Part shown: positions 46,258-56,922 of the stretch, piece after piece | Layout of the letters: every line of letters begins with the position of its first letter | How positions within the stretch are numbered: position 1 is the stretch's first letter | Source of the DNA: Raffaelea ambrosiae | Lineage: Eukaryota > Ascomycota > Sordariomycetes > Ophiostomatales > Ophiostomataceae | Assembly: GCA_002778195.1 (NCBI GenBank) | Contig: PCDI01000007.1 | Location: 157,735-221,734 of the forward strand | Direction: 5' to 3' | Length of the DNA stretch: 64,000 nucleotides | The notes under the pieces: model-generated | Told to the model about the DNA's origin: nothing | The model's database searches: none | The model's input: only the letters and a program-made list of their open reading frames with translations | Position numbers and translations under genes: made by a program

Positions 46258-49200
46258 CACTTTTTCTTTTTGCCGGATTCTCCTTTTTGTATCTTTTTGT
46301 CTTTTTGTCTTTTTGTGATCGTTGCTGTATGTTCCTGAACGTGAATTTGTTTGGGCGTTATTTTACTTTGATATTCTTGGACTGTTCTTTTTCCGGATGT
46401 TGTTACGACTTGGGTATAAACAATTGACAGGTTAAATGATGTCCTACTAACATAAGTTATACCAGCTCCTGTGATTTATTTCTCCGACTGCAGGCCTTTT
46501 CCTTGGAAGTATGCTAACTAGACTGGAAATCACGATATTTAGTTAGGTCCTTCAAATACTTTGATGTGGCAAGTTCTTGCTGTGCCATGCTGCTGTTTAC
46601 AACACCCACATGAATCGTGGCCCCAGATGAAGGTAGATTGGAACAAAGAAACGGCATAAGAAAGCCTTGCTCGTTTCAAGGTGAGGGATAGAGGCGGGGA
46701 CGGTACGTGAGGCCAACAAGCCAAATCGAGGACTCGGTTCTTGATGGAAAGATGTTGTCTCTTAACAACGCGGCAGAAGATGCATGGACAGGACACGCCA
46801 TTACATGACCGTGAAGATACTCACCGTTTCTCTCCTGTCCCTCAGACCAAATTTGAATGAATGTCTTTTTCAATTTCGGTCAAAATATACATTCGTGTGC
46901 TTTTTGGATTCTGGGTGACGTACGGCAGTGTCAAGCGGGTTAAATGGGTCGAAGACCTGCGTAAAGGAGCAAAGCCCTTGTCATCCGAGAGAAAAGAGAG
47001 AGATGTTGATGACACACCACCCGTTGCATTGTGTGGCTTACGGGTGAGATTTTCATTATCCGCCCTTCCCGGCCCGTCGAGTGACATCTTGTCGATTAAG
47101 TGTGCGATGCCAAGACTTTCGAAGCTGGCACACAAACAGAACACGAGATATACGAGGACAAAGAACAAGGGAGAGAAGATCTTTTTTGTCCGTGGCACGA
47201 TAGAACGGCTAATTGTGGACAGCTCAGCCTTGTGAGCCAGCATGCTCTCGCAGAAGAGCCGCACCATCACATCATTTGGCTAAACTGGGTCTGGCTGGGA
47301 TGTGTGTGTGCGTGCGTCTGTGAAATCCTGGTTGTTCTTCCCCCTTCCCCCCCTGAGCCCTCCGATTTCCAGGGGCAAGACGCGAGCAGAGAAAAGAACA
47401 ATCTTCAGCCGCAAGTAAACAGACGGGGATTAAGTTCATATATTTCGTTTTCCAAGGGGCGCCGCACGGCGTCCATCCATGCTTACGGTATTCGTAGACC
47501 GACATTCTTGTGTGCGCGCGTGTGCGTGTGTGCAATACGTGATTAGTATGGAACGCATCGCACATTTGCACCGCATCTACCTACTCTTGTACCAGGAATA
47601 CGAGCACATAGGCAAGCTGATGTCGATCGCATCCTGAAAAAGGACCTTGGATGCCAAGCTTTCCCCCCCTCAGGCGATCGATCCTGCAAGCAAAATAAAA
47701 TCCCATCTGAATCCCCTGTCTGTACGAAGTATGAGGAGGCTGCTGTGCTAGATACCTGCTGGCTTGTTCTGCATGTTTCTGCTTGGGGGTCCTTTTGCTG
47801 TCCCCGTGTTTCGGGTTATTTTTGGCAGAGGGGAAGGGGTAACAGTTTACGAGATGGTCGTGCATTCACAGGGAGAGAGGAGAAAATCCAGAGGATCAAC
47901 TTTTTTTAAGTGGTGCCTCTATTGCCCACGTTTTTTTTTGGTGCTGCATATCCTCTGTTGAGTCAGCAAGGATAACGGTCAACGGTGTCTCGGGTATGCC
48001 CACCGGCTGGACAGATGCCCACTGAAACAGGGCGCCCCAGGCGGCATGGAGACCCGATTTTTTGCGTCTCGAAATCTGCGAACCAATGAGATGGCGCGGT
48101 GCAACGCCATTGGGTCCCGGCTGCAAGGTACATAGGGGATGTGATTGGCCAGCACACTTTGCGGTCATTTAACTTGTACCAAAGTACTGTTCTTTCTTTT
48201 CGCTCTTCTTTTCATTATGGTTTCCCTTTTTCTGTCTTGGTGCCCATTCGGCAGATGAGCAGGTGGGCAGATGCCATTTGCCTACGGTACTACTATGTAT
48301 TATGTATTTGCTTTTGTCTTCGGCCCTCCTTTTGCTCTTTTTTTTTTTTTTTTTTCGGCTTTGGGCCTCTTGGGGCTCCTTTTTCCTCATTCTCTTTTGG
48401 GCGGAAATGACTTTTGTGCTGGGCGCCCCGCGGTGACAACGGTCCCCCTTCCGCTCTCCTCTCTGCGTACGACGTCACGCGCACAGCAAAGTCGCCTCTC
48501 CGCCCCTGGCCCGCTCTGGGGTCCCGTGGGTTGAGACGAAGGGGGTTTTCTCTCTGTCTGGAGGTCCCTTTGGCCGCCCCCTCCTCAGTTCATTTCATCT
48601 CATGATTGCTTGGCTGTCCGCGCAATGTGGTCGGCTCCATGCGGTAAATGAGCGCAAAGCAGACACCAAGAGGGAGGATGGAAGGAGGATGCTTGGGGTC
48701 CCTGTTGGCGTTTCCGACATACTCATAGTGGTACAGAGGCAAACAACAACCAACACGTCACGCGGCATGTCGGACGGATGTCGGCCAGTTGGCGCTGTCT
48801 GCGGGCGAGATGGTGAGCGCAAACACGCGGCGCATAGCCGTACTCGTACACGGCACACACGCACAATCCTTCACTCTCTCTTTATTTGCGCCAGCTGCCA
48901 ACAGGCACCACCCCTCTTGCCTCTTTCGCTCTATGGTCAACCCCAGCCCCCCGGTCGCCCAATGGTGAAATTAAGGAGCCAGGGTCTCTGGTCAACGCTC
49001 TGGACCCGCTTTTTCCCATTTACGTTGGCCTGCCCGATCGCAGAGTGGGGCCCCTGGATCCTGCTGCGCTGGCTTACACGCCCGCCTTTCCTCTTTGTTC
49101 ATGCTTGGCCGTTGCTTCGGGCTTGGGGCTTCTCTGGGTGGGTGAGGATGTGATGCCCCCTTTCGGGTGGCCGAGGGAGCCCCCGGATAGCCCAAATCAT

Positions 49201-49618
49201 GGCGACGGAGAAAATATCGTCTGGGCGGCTTTTATCTCCCTCTCTGTGTGTGTCGCGTAGTTCCTCTCTTCTTCTCTTCCTTCCTCTCGATTTCGTGATC
49301 CCTCACCTGCTACTGTCATTCTTGTTTTGTTTGCCTTTTACGCGCCCTCTTCAGAGCATTCTACTATGCTCTAGCCATTCGTTTGCCTGCGTCCCTTTTT
49401 GTGATTTCTTCGCGCTCTTAGAGTACCATCTTTGTTCCCCATTCTCGACACTCGTTATTACTATTTGTCGGTTCTGTTTTGGTGTGTCTGGCTTCCCCTC
49501 GCACGCGCCTTCGTTCGAAATATATCGCTCTGGTTGCCGACGCACCTGGCTTCGCCTGACCATCTCTGAACAACGGACCGATCTTTGTCCCACCTTGACA
49601 CCAAACCCAGCCTTCATC
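46258..49618. other. intergenic region with long pyrimidine-rich leader of the wall-protein gene
   Basis: No supported gene. 46258-46560 is AT-rich. A 142-codon minus-strand frame at 46842-47270 has one hydrophobic stretch but no other support. A T17 run lies at 48341-48357. From about 49220 to 49618 the plus strand is C/T-rich with few ATGs, which reads as the leader of the GPI-protein gene. Confidence 0.45.
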
Positions 49619-50804
49619 ATGCTCTTCAAGTCCACGACCGCTGTGGCGCTCCTGGCTGCCATCGCGCAAGCCACAGCCAGCCCTAGCCCCTACAAGCCCG
49701 AGAAGCCGCGCCATCTGATGTCTATCCGCGACATGTTTGGCGTCTCCCGCCGCCAGTCTGACGGCTACGCTCCTAGCGAGAGCTACTGCAACCTGGGCGC
49801 GACCTGCGCCGAGGCCTGCGGCGCCGGCTTCGTCACCTGCCCCTCGACCGACAACGCCATCCACTGCTACAACTCGGCCTCGCAGGCCTGCTGCCCGGAT
49901 GGCACTGGCAGTAAGTAGTTCCGAGGAGGCAGTTCTTTGACCTGCTTTCCATGTTTTGTGTTATTTGCATGTGGGAGGGGGGGTGTGTGACTGTCTGCCG
50001 TTCGATGTCTTGAAATTTTCTTCCAAGAGAGACGACGATCTGCTATTGAATGATTTTGATATTCAGACGGCGAGGCGATCCACCCCGTTGGCTTCCTTCT
50101 TTCCTTCTTTCTTTCCTTCTTTCTTTATTTTCCGTCTTTCACTTCTCTTCTTCTTTCTATTCTTTTCCTCGTTTCTTCTTTGGTATTTCCAGGCCACTAC
50201 TGACACCATAGTAGACTCCTGCGACGACGGCTACTACTGCACAGGCGACGACAAGGGCGAGACCCTCTGCTGCCCTGAGGGCCAGACCCTGGCGCAGTGC
50301 GCCGCCGCCTACGGCGTCTCCGGTGTGCTCACCTCCGAGATTGCCACCCCTACGACTTCGTCGTCCGTCGCTCCGTCTTCCTCCGCGCCGGCCACGACCA
50401 GCTCCAGCAGCGCCGTCCCGAGCACGACGTCGAGCAGCAGCTCCGCGTCCTCCAGCGCTCCCGTCACCACCAGCTCGTCGTCCTCCAGCTCGTCGTCCTC
50501 GTCCAGCTCTTCCGCCGGTGCATCGTCTTATGTGTTCGATTTCCACGGTGCGAGCAACGGCACGGCGACCAAGGGCAGCACGGGCACTGGTGTCGCCTCC
50601 GCCACGACTTCCTGCGACGTCTCGTCGTACACGGCCGCGGCCTCGACGGCTGCCATCGCCGCCGCCGGCACCGGCAACGTGACCGTGGCGTCGGCCACCC
50701 CGTCGGCTTCGCAGGTGGCGACCGTCAACGGCGCGGGTCTGGTCCAGCCGGCCGGTGCTGCGAGTGCCCTTGTTGTGGCTATGTTTGCTGCCCTGCTGCT
50801 GTAA
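49619..50804 (+). CDS. secreted cysteine-rich, Ser/Thr-rich GPI-anchored wall protein
   Basis: Two exons, 49619-49910 and 50212-50804, encode 294 aa. A signal peptide (MLFKSTTAVALLAAIAQATA) is followed by a dibasic RR at 44-45 that could be a Kex2 site. Then comes a cysteine-rich domain: YCNLGATCAEACGAGF, CYNSASQACCPDGTG, joined to DSCDDGYYCTGDDKGE and TLCCPEGQTLAQCAAAYG. This layout is familiar from fungal GPI-anchored serine/threonine-rich proteins. A long Ser/Thr/Ala stretch suited to O-glycosylation comes next. The C-terminus QPAGAASALVVAMFAALLL, with small residues before it, is a GPI-attachment signal. The protein should end up at the plasma membrane or wall. The 301-nt intron starts GTAAGT. 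I chose the acceptor ATAG at 50211 (ACTGAC 8 nt before it) because it alone keeps the frame. An AG at 50192 after the pyrimidine tract would give a stop three codons later. Confidence 0.85.
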
Positions 50805-52803
50805 GGCACTACCCACCATCCCCTCTCTTCTCTCTTCTCTCTCTTCTCCCTCCCCCCCTCTGTCTACCTCTCTTCCGACTGCCACGAGTTATGAGACAAC
50901 GACCCAACAAGCATTACCCTCTACCAAAAACAAGCGGCATATTTCATCTCCCACTCCATTCTCTTCCCCCCCCCCCCCTCCTCCCTTTTTGCGTGCCTTG
51001 TTGGGTGCTATATATGCAGTCGTCAGGGTCTATATTTCCGTTCATGCTGGCTAGCAAGCTACATGGACAAGTATACAACTCACAACGATCATGATATGGC
51101 AAAAAAAATTCAAAGAAATCCAGGAGAAACCTTTTTCACGATTTTCTTCTTCTTCGACATCTATTTCCCCCCGAGGAGCTTGACAACTTTACCTCTTCTT
51201 TTCTGCTTCGGTTTTTCATTCTTCACCGTCTGCTTCTCGTCTTTTTTGTTCTCTTCCATTCCGTCATCTCTTTCTTATTTCTCGGCACGATACCAAAGGG
51301 TGGGGGGCACGAGTGATCTTCTCTGGCTGGGTGATATCGGTCTACCATTGGATGAATTTTGCACGTTTCCCCTCCCTTCCGTTTCTGAGCTTATTCTATG
51401 ATATCCTGCTGTAGCCTTTCATCGTTCGATTCTTTCCGTCTTATACCTTAGTTACGGGGCATGCATCGCGCAACCTTTTTGGGGGTTTTTTGCGGTTACG
51501 GTCTTGGACCTTTTGTTCAGTTTTTGGATACCTTTTTAGTTTTACCGTTTCCGTACGCCTATTTAATTTCTTATTTTTTTTTGCCCTGGAAGACAAGAAG
51601 AAAAGCAGAATATAGCATCCAACATTGCACTCAAAACTTTGACCAGGGTGAAAACCAGCGGCGCTGACTTGTAAAATCGGCGCTGTGGAACCTGTGCAGC
51701 ATTGTCCGCTCCTAGCTATGATATCTTAGTTACCCGTGTAAGCGGCCAGAAGCTAGGCGTTTGAAAATGTATGACAACTTTTAATTAAAGCCAAAAAAAC
51801 ACCAAAAAAACACACCCCTACCGCAAGAAATCCAAAACAAAACCGTTAAATATTTATTATTTGGCTGATTTGAAAGTACCATGACTCCAATTATCTGCAG
51901 CGGCTATCAGAAGTACCTTACGAGAGAACAAGGGTATGCCTAGTTGTAAGGCGTGCTCGTAAGGCTTGTTAGAAAAAGATTGATAACAAAATTTTGAAAC
52001 ATTGAAACAAACATCAACAGCACTATGTACACTACAAGGAGAACGCTCGTAAAATTTGGAGAGGTCAAATGTTCAGCAAATTTCACCCAAACTGAGCGGT
52101 GCAGATCACTGGTCCTGGTTCTCCGCAACCCGACGGACTAATATTCGTACATATTTCGTAGTAGTTAACCAAAGGCTAGACTCGGGAACAGACTCGCCAA
52201 AATTTTCTTATTCCACTTTGCACTTTTTTTTCCCTTTTCTTTTCTTTTCTTTGTTCTCTTATCTGGAGAGGTGGGCTTGGGCCTTACAAACCGCCGCCGG
52301 CTCCTCTGTTGTAGATCGAAACAAGCAATTGCGGAGTAGCTAACAAACAACCTGACCAGGACAGAAAAAAGATTTGGGGGCCGGTGTTCTTGGTTTGAAA
52401 GAAGGCAAAATCGCGGAGATCCCGACAAGGCCAAGAAGCGATGCGAAAGGGAAAAACTGTGACGAAGCTGAGACATATTAGTACAGAAGTGAGAAGAGAG
52501 TGCAGGAAAAAATGAGAAGAAGGAAAAAAAAAGAAACCCTCGTGAAAAAAAGAAAAAAAAAACCTCATGAAAGGTGGAGAATCCGGTAAAACAGTAAAAG
52601 GGTCAAAAAAAAAGCAAGTTCTTATATATCAGACTCAACGCTACGCTATCCTGAATCCAAACTAAATCGTGCCAGTCATAACTAGTTACTGCACGCATGG
52701 TCTTACGACATTGCTGTATGCAGACAAGGACTTGGTCATATATCATTAACACAAAAAAAATTCCACGTTCACCGCTCCTGGACGGGCTTCTTCCCACTTT
52801 CCC
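50805..52803. other. intergenic region between convergent wall-protein and unknown-protein genes
   Basis: The first 180 nt are C/T-rich 3' sequence with a C-run (50968-50980). From about 51470 it is AT-rich with A runs and ATTTATTATTTGG-like sequence. A motif copy (ACTATGTA) is at 52022. No gene seen. Confidence 0.45.
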
Positions 52804-53400
52804 TTAGACCAATGCGTCATTGTACCCCGGCGGTGGTACGCCATCCTCCTGCTGCTGCTGCAAATGCCGCTGCTGGATGCCGGCCAGTTCGGTCGCCCGC
52901 AGGAAACTCAGCACCTCGTACATAGCCCGCGTGATTTCGAGGGAGCGTCGCCGCCAATCGCTGTCGCTCCAGGTGCCGCGCAGGATGCTGTCGGTCGTGG
53001 CCGTGGCAATGAACCGCACGGCATGGTCCTCGCCGGTCCAGCCGGCCTTGTCTGGGTGGTAGACGAGGTACTTGGTCAGCTTGCTGTTGATGGCGTCCTT
53101 GGCCAGCTGGGCGGTGGAGGCTTTGTCGGGCTCCGGCAGGCTGGTATTGTTGCTGCCTTGTCGCAAGAAATAGTCGTGGCAGTACTCGTGCCAGTCGCCC
53201 TGCAAGAATGCGAGCCACTCGCGGAACTGGGCCCCTTCCTTGAAGGGCAGCAGCTCGAGCATGAGGCGCTCGTGCTGGACAGCCAGGTGGGAGACGGCGG
53301 GCCCGCCAAGGCCGCGGACCGGATTGGTCGGAGCGGCACCACCAGGCGCAGGCGATGATTTGCCCCCTGTGGGAACGACGGCTTTGCGATCGAAGACCAT
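52804..53400 (-). CDS. conserved-looking small protein of unknown function with C-terminal PPxY
   Basis: A single exon gives 198 aa, starting at the ATG 53400-53398. The N-terminal 40 residues are Pro/Gly/Ala-rich. The rest looks like an all-helical soluble domain (HLAVQHERLMLELLPFKEG, FREWLAFLQGDWHEYCHDYF, TAQLAKDAINSKLTKYLVYH, DWRRRSLEITRAMYEVLSFL). Gln-rich HLQQQQEDG precedes the C-terminal PPPGYNDALV, which contains a PPxY motif of the kind bound by WW domains of Rsp5-type ubiquitin ligases. There is no signal peptide or membrane segment. Codon use has the G/C third-position bias of the real genes in this window, and the competing frames on both strands do not. I do not recognise the family. 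Confidence 0.75.
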   Translation of the reverse strand: MVFDRKAVVPTGGKSSPAPGGAAPTNPVRGLGGPAVSHLAVQHERLMLELLPFKEGAQFREWLAFLQGDWHEYCHDYFLRQGSNNTSLPEPDKASTAQLAKDAINSKLTKYLVYHPDKAGWTGEDHAVRFIATATTDSILRGTWSDSDWRRRSLEITRAMYEVLSFLRATELAGIQQRHLQQQQEDGVPPPGYNDALV

Positions 53401-56400
53401 GACGGGTCGGTAGGGTAATATGACGTTGGTTTTTTTCTTTTCTTCCAGGGTTATTATTCCCGGCTTGACAAAGCAAAGCTTGAAAGAACAGTCGACGACA
53501 AAAGACCTGGACGAACAAGCAGCTTCTGTCCTTGACGATGAGATTGGCCTGACGGGTTCAAAGGGATCACAGTCTGGCAGATTCGCAAAGTAGAACTGAC
53601 ATCACGACAAATTGAGAGTGCACAATTGGAGAAGATATGGAGTCGGTTCCCTCTTTATGTGAGGACGCGTGGGACTGTCAGCACGGGGTAATGCTGCCTG
53701 GAATACCTTTTGAGGAGTGCAGAGCCTTGCAAGACTGCCTTGGGCTAATTCGTGTGGTCGTTTGGTCCGAACTGTCCAGTCAGGACGGCCGTTTGCATGT
53801 CAGCGTGCTTGGACCCCACCTTCGCCCCCCCTGTTGGATAAAGAACAACCATGTGCCGACTACTATTGACTGGACAATCCCAGCGTGCCGCATTGGAGGT
53901 TTGGCTGTGCAGACGAGACGAAATGCCATGTCTACTGTGTTGGTTTTTGCATGATCTGTCGACGGTTATGTTGTTGTTGCCACCGGGCCCGTATGATGTC
54001 GGGCGCACTGTCTCACCCGTCTGGCAGGGGGGGCCCCTTTGCCTCTCTGTCTCGGCCTTGTTCCTTTCCGTTCTCTGTCCCCTCTTTGGCCTAGCTTCCC
54101 GATGCGCAGAGCTCGAGCCCGTCGTGTGCATCGGCCAAATGACGCTGCTTTGGGTCACTGAAGTCATTGGAACCCTGGAACTAGCGGGTGGTGTTGGTGG
54201 TTGTTGGAGCCACAGAGAAGCTCCTGTGCCAGGAGTTCGGAGAATGGACGTCTCGCGGGCAATTTCTGCTTTGGGCAGGAACGTGTCGACGGCGGCGACC
54301 GAGAATGGAAGTTGCCGCTGATCGCAGTTGCCGTTGGTTGCTGCCAATGGCTGGCAAGCTTTCTCACTGGTTATCTGGGCTGTCCATGTTTCCTGGAAGT
54401 TGGCGATTTGGCTGCTTACGTCTCAGGTAATCTGGCCTGCACGCACGGCTGGTTGCCTCCATACTACTGATCGACCCTGTTCCCGGTTGGCTGGGCTGGC
54501 CCTGAGTAGATATGCCGGTCATAGGCGGGCTATGGACGGCTGCCACGGCTTCTCAAAGAAGAGGGGCCAGAAGGGTTCCAGAAGCATGGGTGGGTGGCTT
54601 GCCTGCAAAGAACCAGAAAAAAAAAGGAATTAATACAAGGAAAAGGCAAGTACCAGCCAAACACAACCGTAAAACCCGTACAAAACAAGAAAAAGGAAAA
54701 AAAAGAAAAAAAAAACCAAAAAAAACACACAAAACAAGGACAATTACAGCGAAGCCGCCCACACCCCCCATCCTCGTCTCTATTCCTCTCCTAGGTCTCT
54801 AAGACGACGCTTTCCCAAGCCAGCCTTTCCCAAGACGCGCTCGTTCCTGCAAGCCCGCCACAAATCAGGCCACGCGAGCCAGTCGAGACCATTACCACTC
54901 CGCTGGGACGGACGTCGTCCTGGCCCTTGCACACTCAACCTGCACTTGCACAAACCACAGACGCTTCCGTTCGTCGCCTGGCTTCTCCGCCCTTTCTTCC
55001 TGCGCGCATTTCGACACTTTTCCACGCGCACATTCCAGCGAGCCGCCCACGCACAGCCAACAACACACCACCACCCTGGTCGTTGCGCTCCCATTGATTG
55101 ATTTCTCGATTTTTTTTCTGATTTGTTTTTATTCGTCTGCCCGTTGTATTTTGCGCCATCGCCCATCCACACCCACGGTAATATAGACTATTCTCGCAAG
55201 ACCCGACCAGCTGGGAAAGCCAGGGAGACTACCACGGACCTAGGCCTGGGAGAGCCACCAGAAGCGCCAGGGAGGGATTGTGAACGGCACCCAGCTCGCC
55301 CCCAGCTTGTCGTCACAGCTCGTCACAGCTATCTCGTCCTTGTCCCGGCCGCCAGGTCGTCTCACCAGCCTTCCCAGCAGTCTGGTCCCACTGGCCCTGC
55401 TGGCCTTCCAACTGGGCCATCCAACTGGGCCATCCATCTGGGCCATCCATCTGGCACGCATCTCGTCCCAGGAGAAAATACGTCGGCTGCGTCGCCCCGG
55501 CAGGTGAGACTATTCCCAAAACAACGCTCAGGAAACGGCTTTCTTTCTCTATTTTGTCTCGTTCTGTTTCCCTTCTTTCCTTCCTTGCCTTCGTCCTGCT
55601 CTGGCCTCTGGTCTGGGCTGGCCCCTTCTTCGCTCGGCTTGCCCGCTACTTGGCTTCAGCACCAGTGACCTGCTCTGATTTTCTCGCTACTTTTTGTCTT
55701 CTATTTTTTTTTTTTTTTTCCGTCTTGCTTTTTTTTTTCTTCTTCTTTTCCTGGCTCTTACTTTTTTCTCTTGCACAACCCCCCCCTCCTTTTCCTCCAT
55801 CGCATTATAGACTGACTGTGCTTCTTTGTACCTCATTAGCCTGCTTGGAAGGTTTCGAACCTTTGTTGTCTTCGCCGTGCTCGCCTATTTGCTCGTCCAC
55901 TCCCACCGTCGTCTTGCCAGACGCTGCTTGGCCTGGTCGTTGCTTAGATACGTTAGTCACTCTCGAGCTCTCGATCTCTCGATCTCTTGATCCCATTGTC
56001 TTTCATTCCCCTGTCTCTTTCCTACTTTGCCACTATTTTATGCTTTTTGTATACATTCTGTCCCCATTCTACGTCTCCTTTTCTCCTCTTGTCCCTCATA
56101 CCTCATACCAGCTCCCCTGCCCCTCTCCTCCTCTCCCTCCCTCCGTCCTTTTCTCCCTTCCTTCCCTATTCTAATAGTCATCTCGACCCAACACTCGCTT
56201 GCACCCAACGCCCCATTCACTTGCCACTGCTCTCCTCTTTTTTGGTTGTCATCCTCGTCCTCGTCCCCGACCGCCCTTACCCGTCTCGCCAACCGCTCAC
56301 ACCAGACCGCTTACTCGTTCTGACCTTTGATGCCAAGCAGAGGAGACGCACTGTCTCTTCTTTTCCTCGCCCACGCTGCAACTATCATAAACAGGTAATT

Positions 56401-56922
56401 GACTGTCCTTTCCGCCTCATCGCTTATATGTGTCATCCCCCCTGGAACACATTCACTTCGTACTGCCGCTGTTTTTGCATGCCAGACTCTTTATGTCTTG
56501 CGTCTGTCCTACACTATCCCGGCACATTTCTTACTTTGTTGTCTCTTCTTTGGCCATTTTCCTCCTTCCTGGCTCGTTCGCTCCTTCCTTCTTTACGCTC
56601 TCCTTTCCGTGTCGGGTATACACCCGTACACCACAATATTTCCCCCCTATTTTCAGCTCATCTTCCATTTCGCTCTTTGGTGCCCTTATCCGTCGTTTTG
56701 CCCTTTGCACGTTTCTCACCGCACCCGATCTCGCTCTCATTCGCCGTTCTATGTCACTTTTCGAATCATACCATGGCGCATTCAGCGCTGGCAAAACTCC
56801 CTTGGCACACATTCGTTTCAAGTTACGAACGAGGTCTAGACGTCTTTGCTGACCTCCCGCGTGGAAAAATTGCCAGCATACAGTGGGCACACCACACATA
56901 TAGACGACAAGCGAAGCCGGCC
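53401..56922. other. intergenic region with long pyrimidine-rich leader of the BTB-bromodomain gene
   Basis: 53401-54630 has mixed composition with no supported gene. 54616-54745 is A-rich on the plus strand. From about 55500 to 56760 the plus strand is strongly C/T-rich, and the long frames that cross it are Ser/Pro/Phe/Leu-rich products of that bias. An ATG at 56773 is in frame with the gene start at 56923, so a longer N-terminus is possible. Confidence 0.45.

Larger units (their letters stand above)
13356..52029. repeat. dispersed short-motif family (composite of about 19 nt)
   Basis: Three short words recur in the non-coding DNA and overlap into one composite, best seen at 29857-29875 and 36966-36984 (CTCGTACTATGTAAGATAC with one mismatch each). 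ACTATGTA occurs at 13356, 16192, 21312, 23415, 29862, 36786, 36971, 42557, 48292 and 52022 on plus, and at 31172, 36720 and 38815 on minus. CTCGTACTA occurs at 20193, 22017, 29857, 36614 and 39908 on plus, and at 21340, 31450 and 37990 on minus. CGTATCTTAC occurs at 18482, 35687 and 42821 on plus and 19620 on minus, with nine-base matches at 40629 and 36976. I found none inside coding exons. Function unknown. Confidence 0.6.

Noticed and set aside
46842..47270. 142-codon minus-strand ORF with a hydrophobic stretch
   Set aside because: Only one feature (a possible membrane helix) supports it. Codon use is unlike the neighbouring genes, and a plus-strand frame of similar length competes.
50193..50804. 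Acceptor AG at 50192 as the main splice site of the GPI-protein gene
   Set aside because: It leads to a stop after three codons and loses the second cysteine block and GPI signal. Kept only as a possible alternative isoform.
53745..54347. 200-codon minus-strand ORF
   Set aside because: It begins at TTG rather than ATG and has no gene-like bias or domain.
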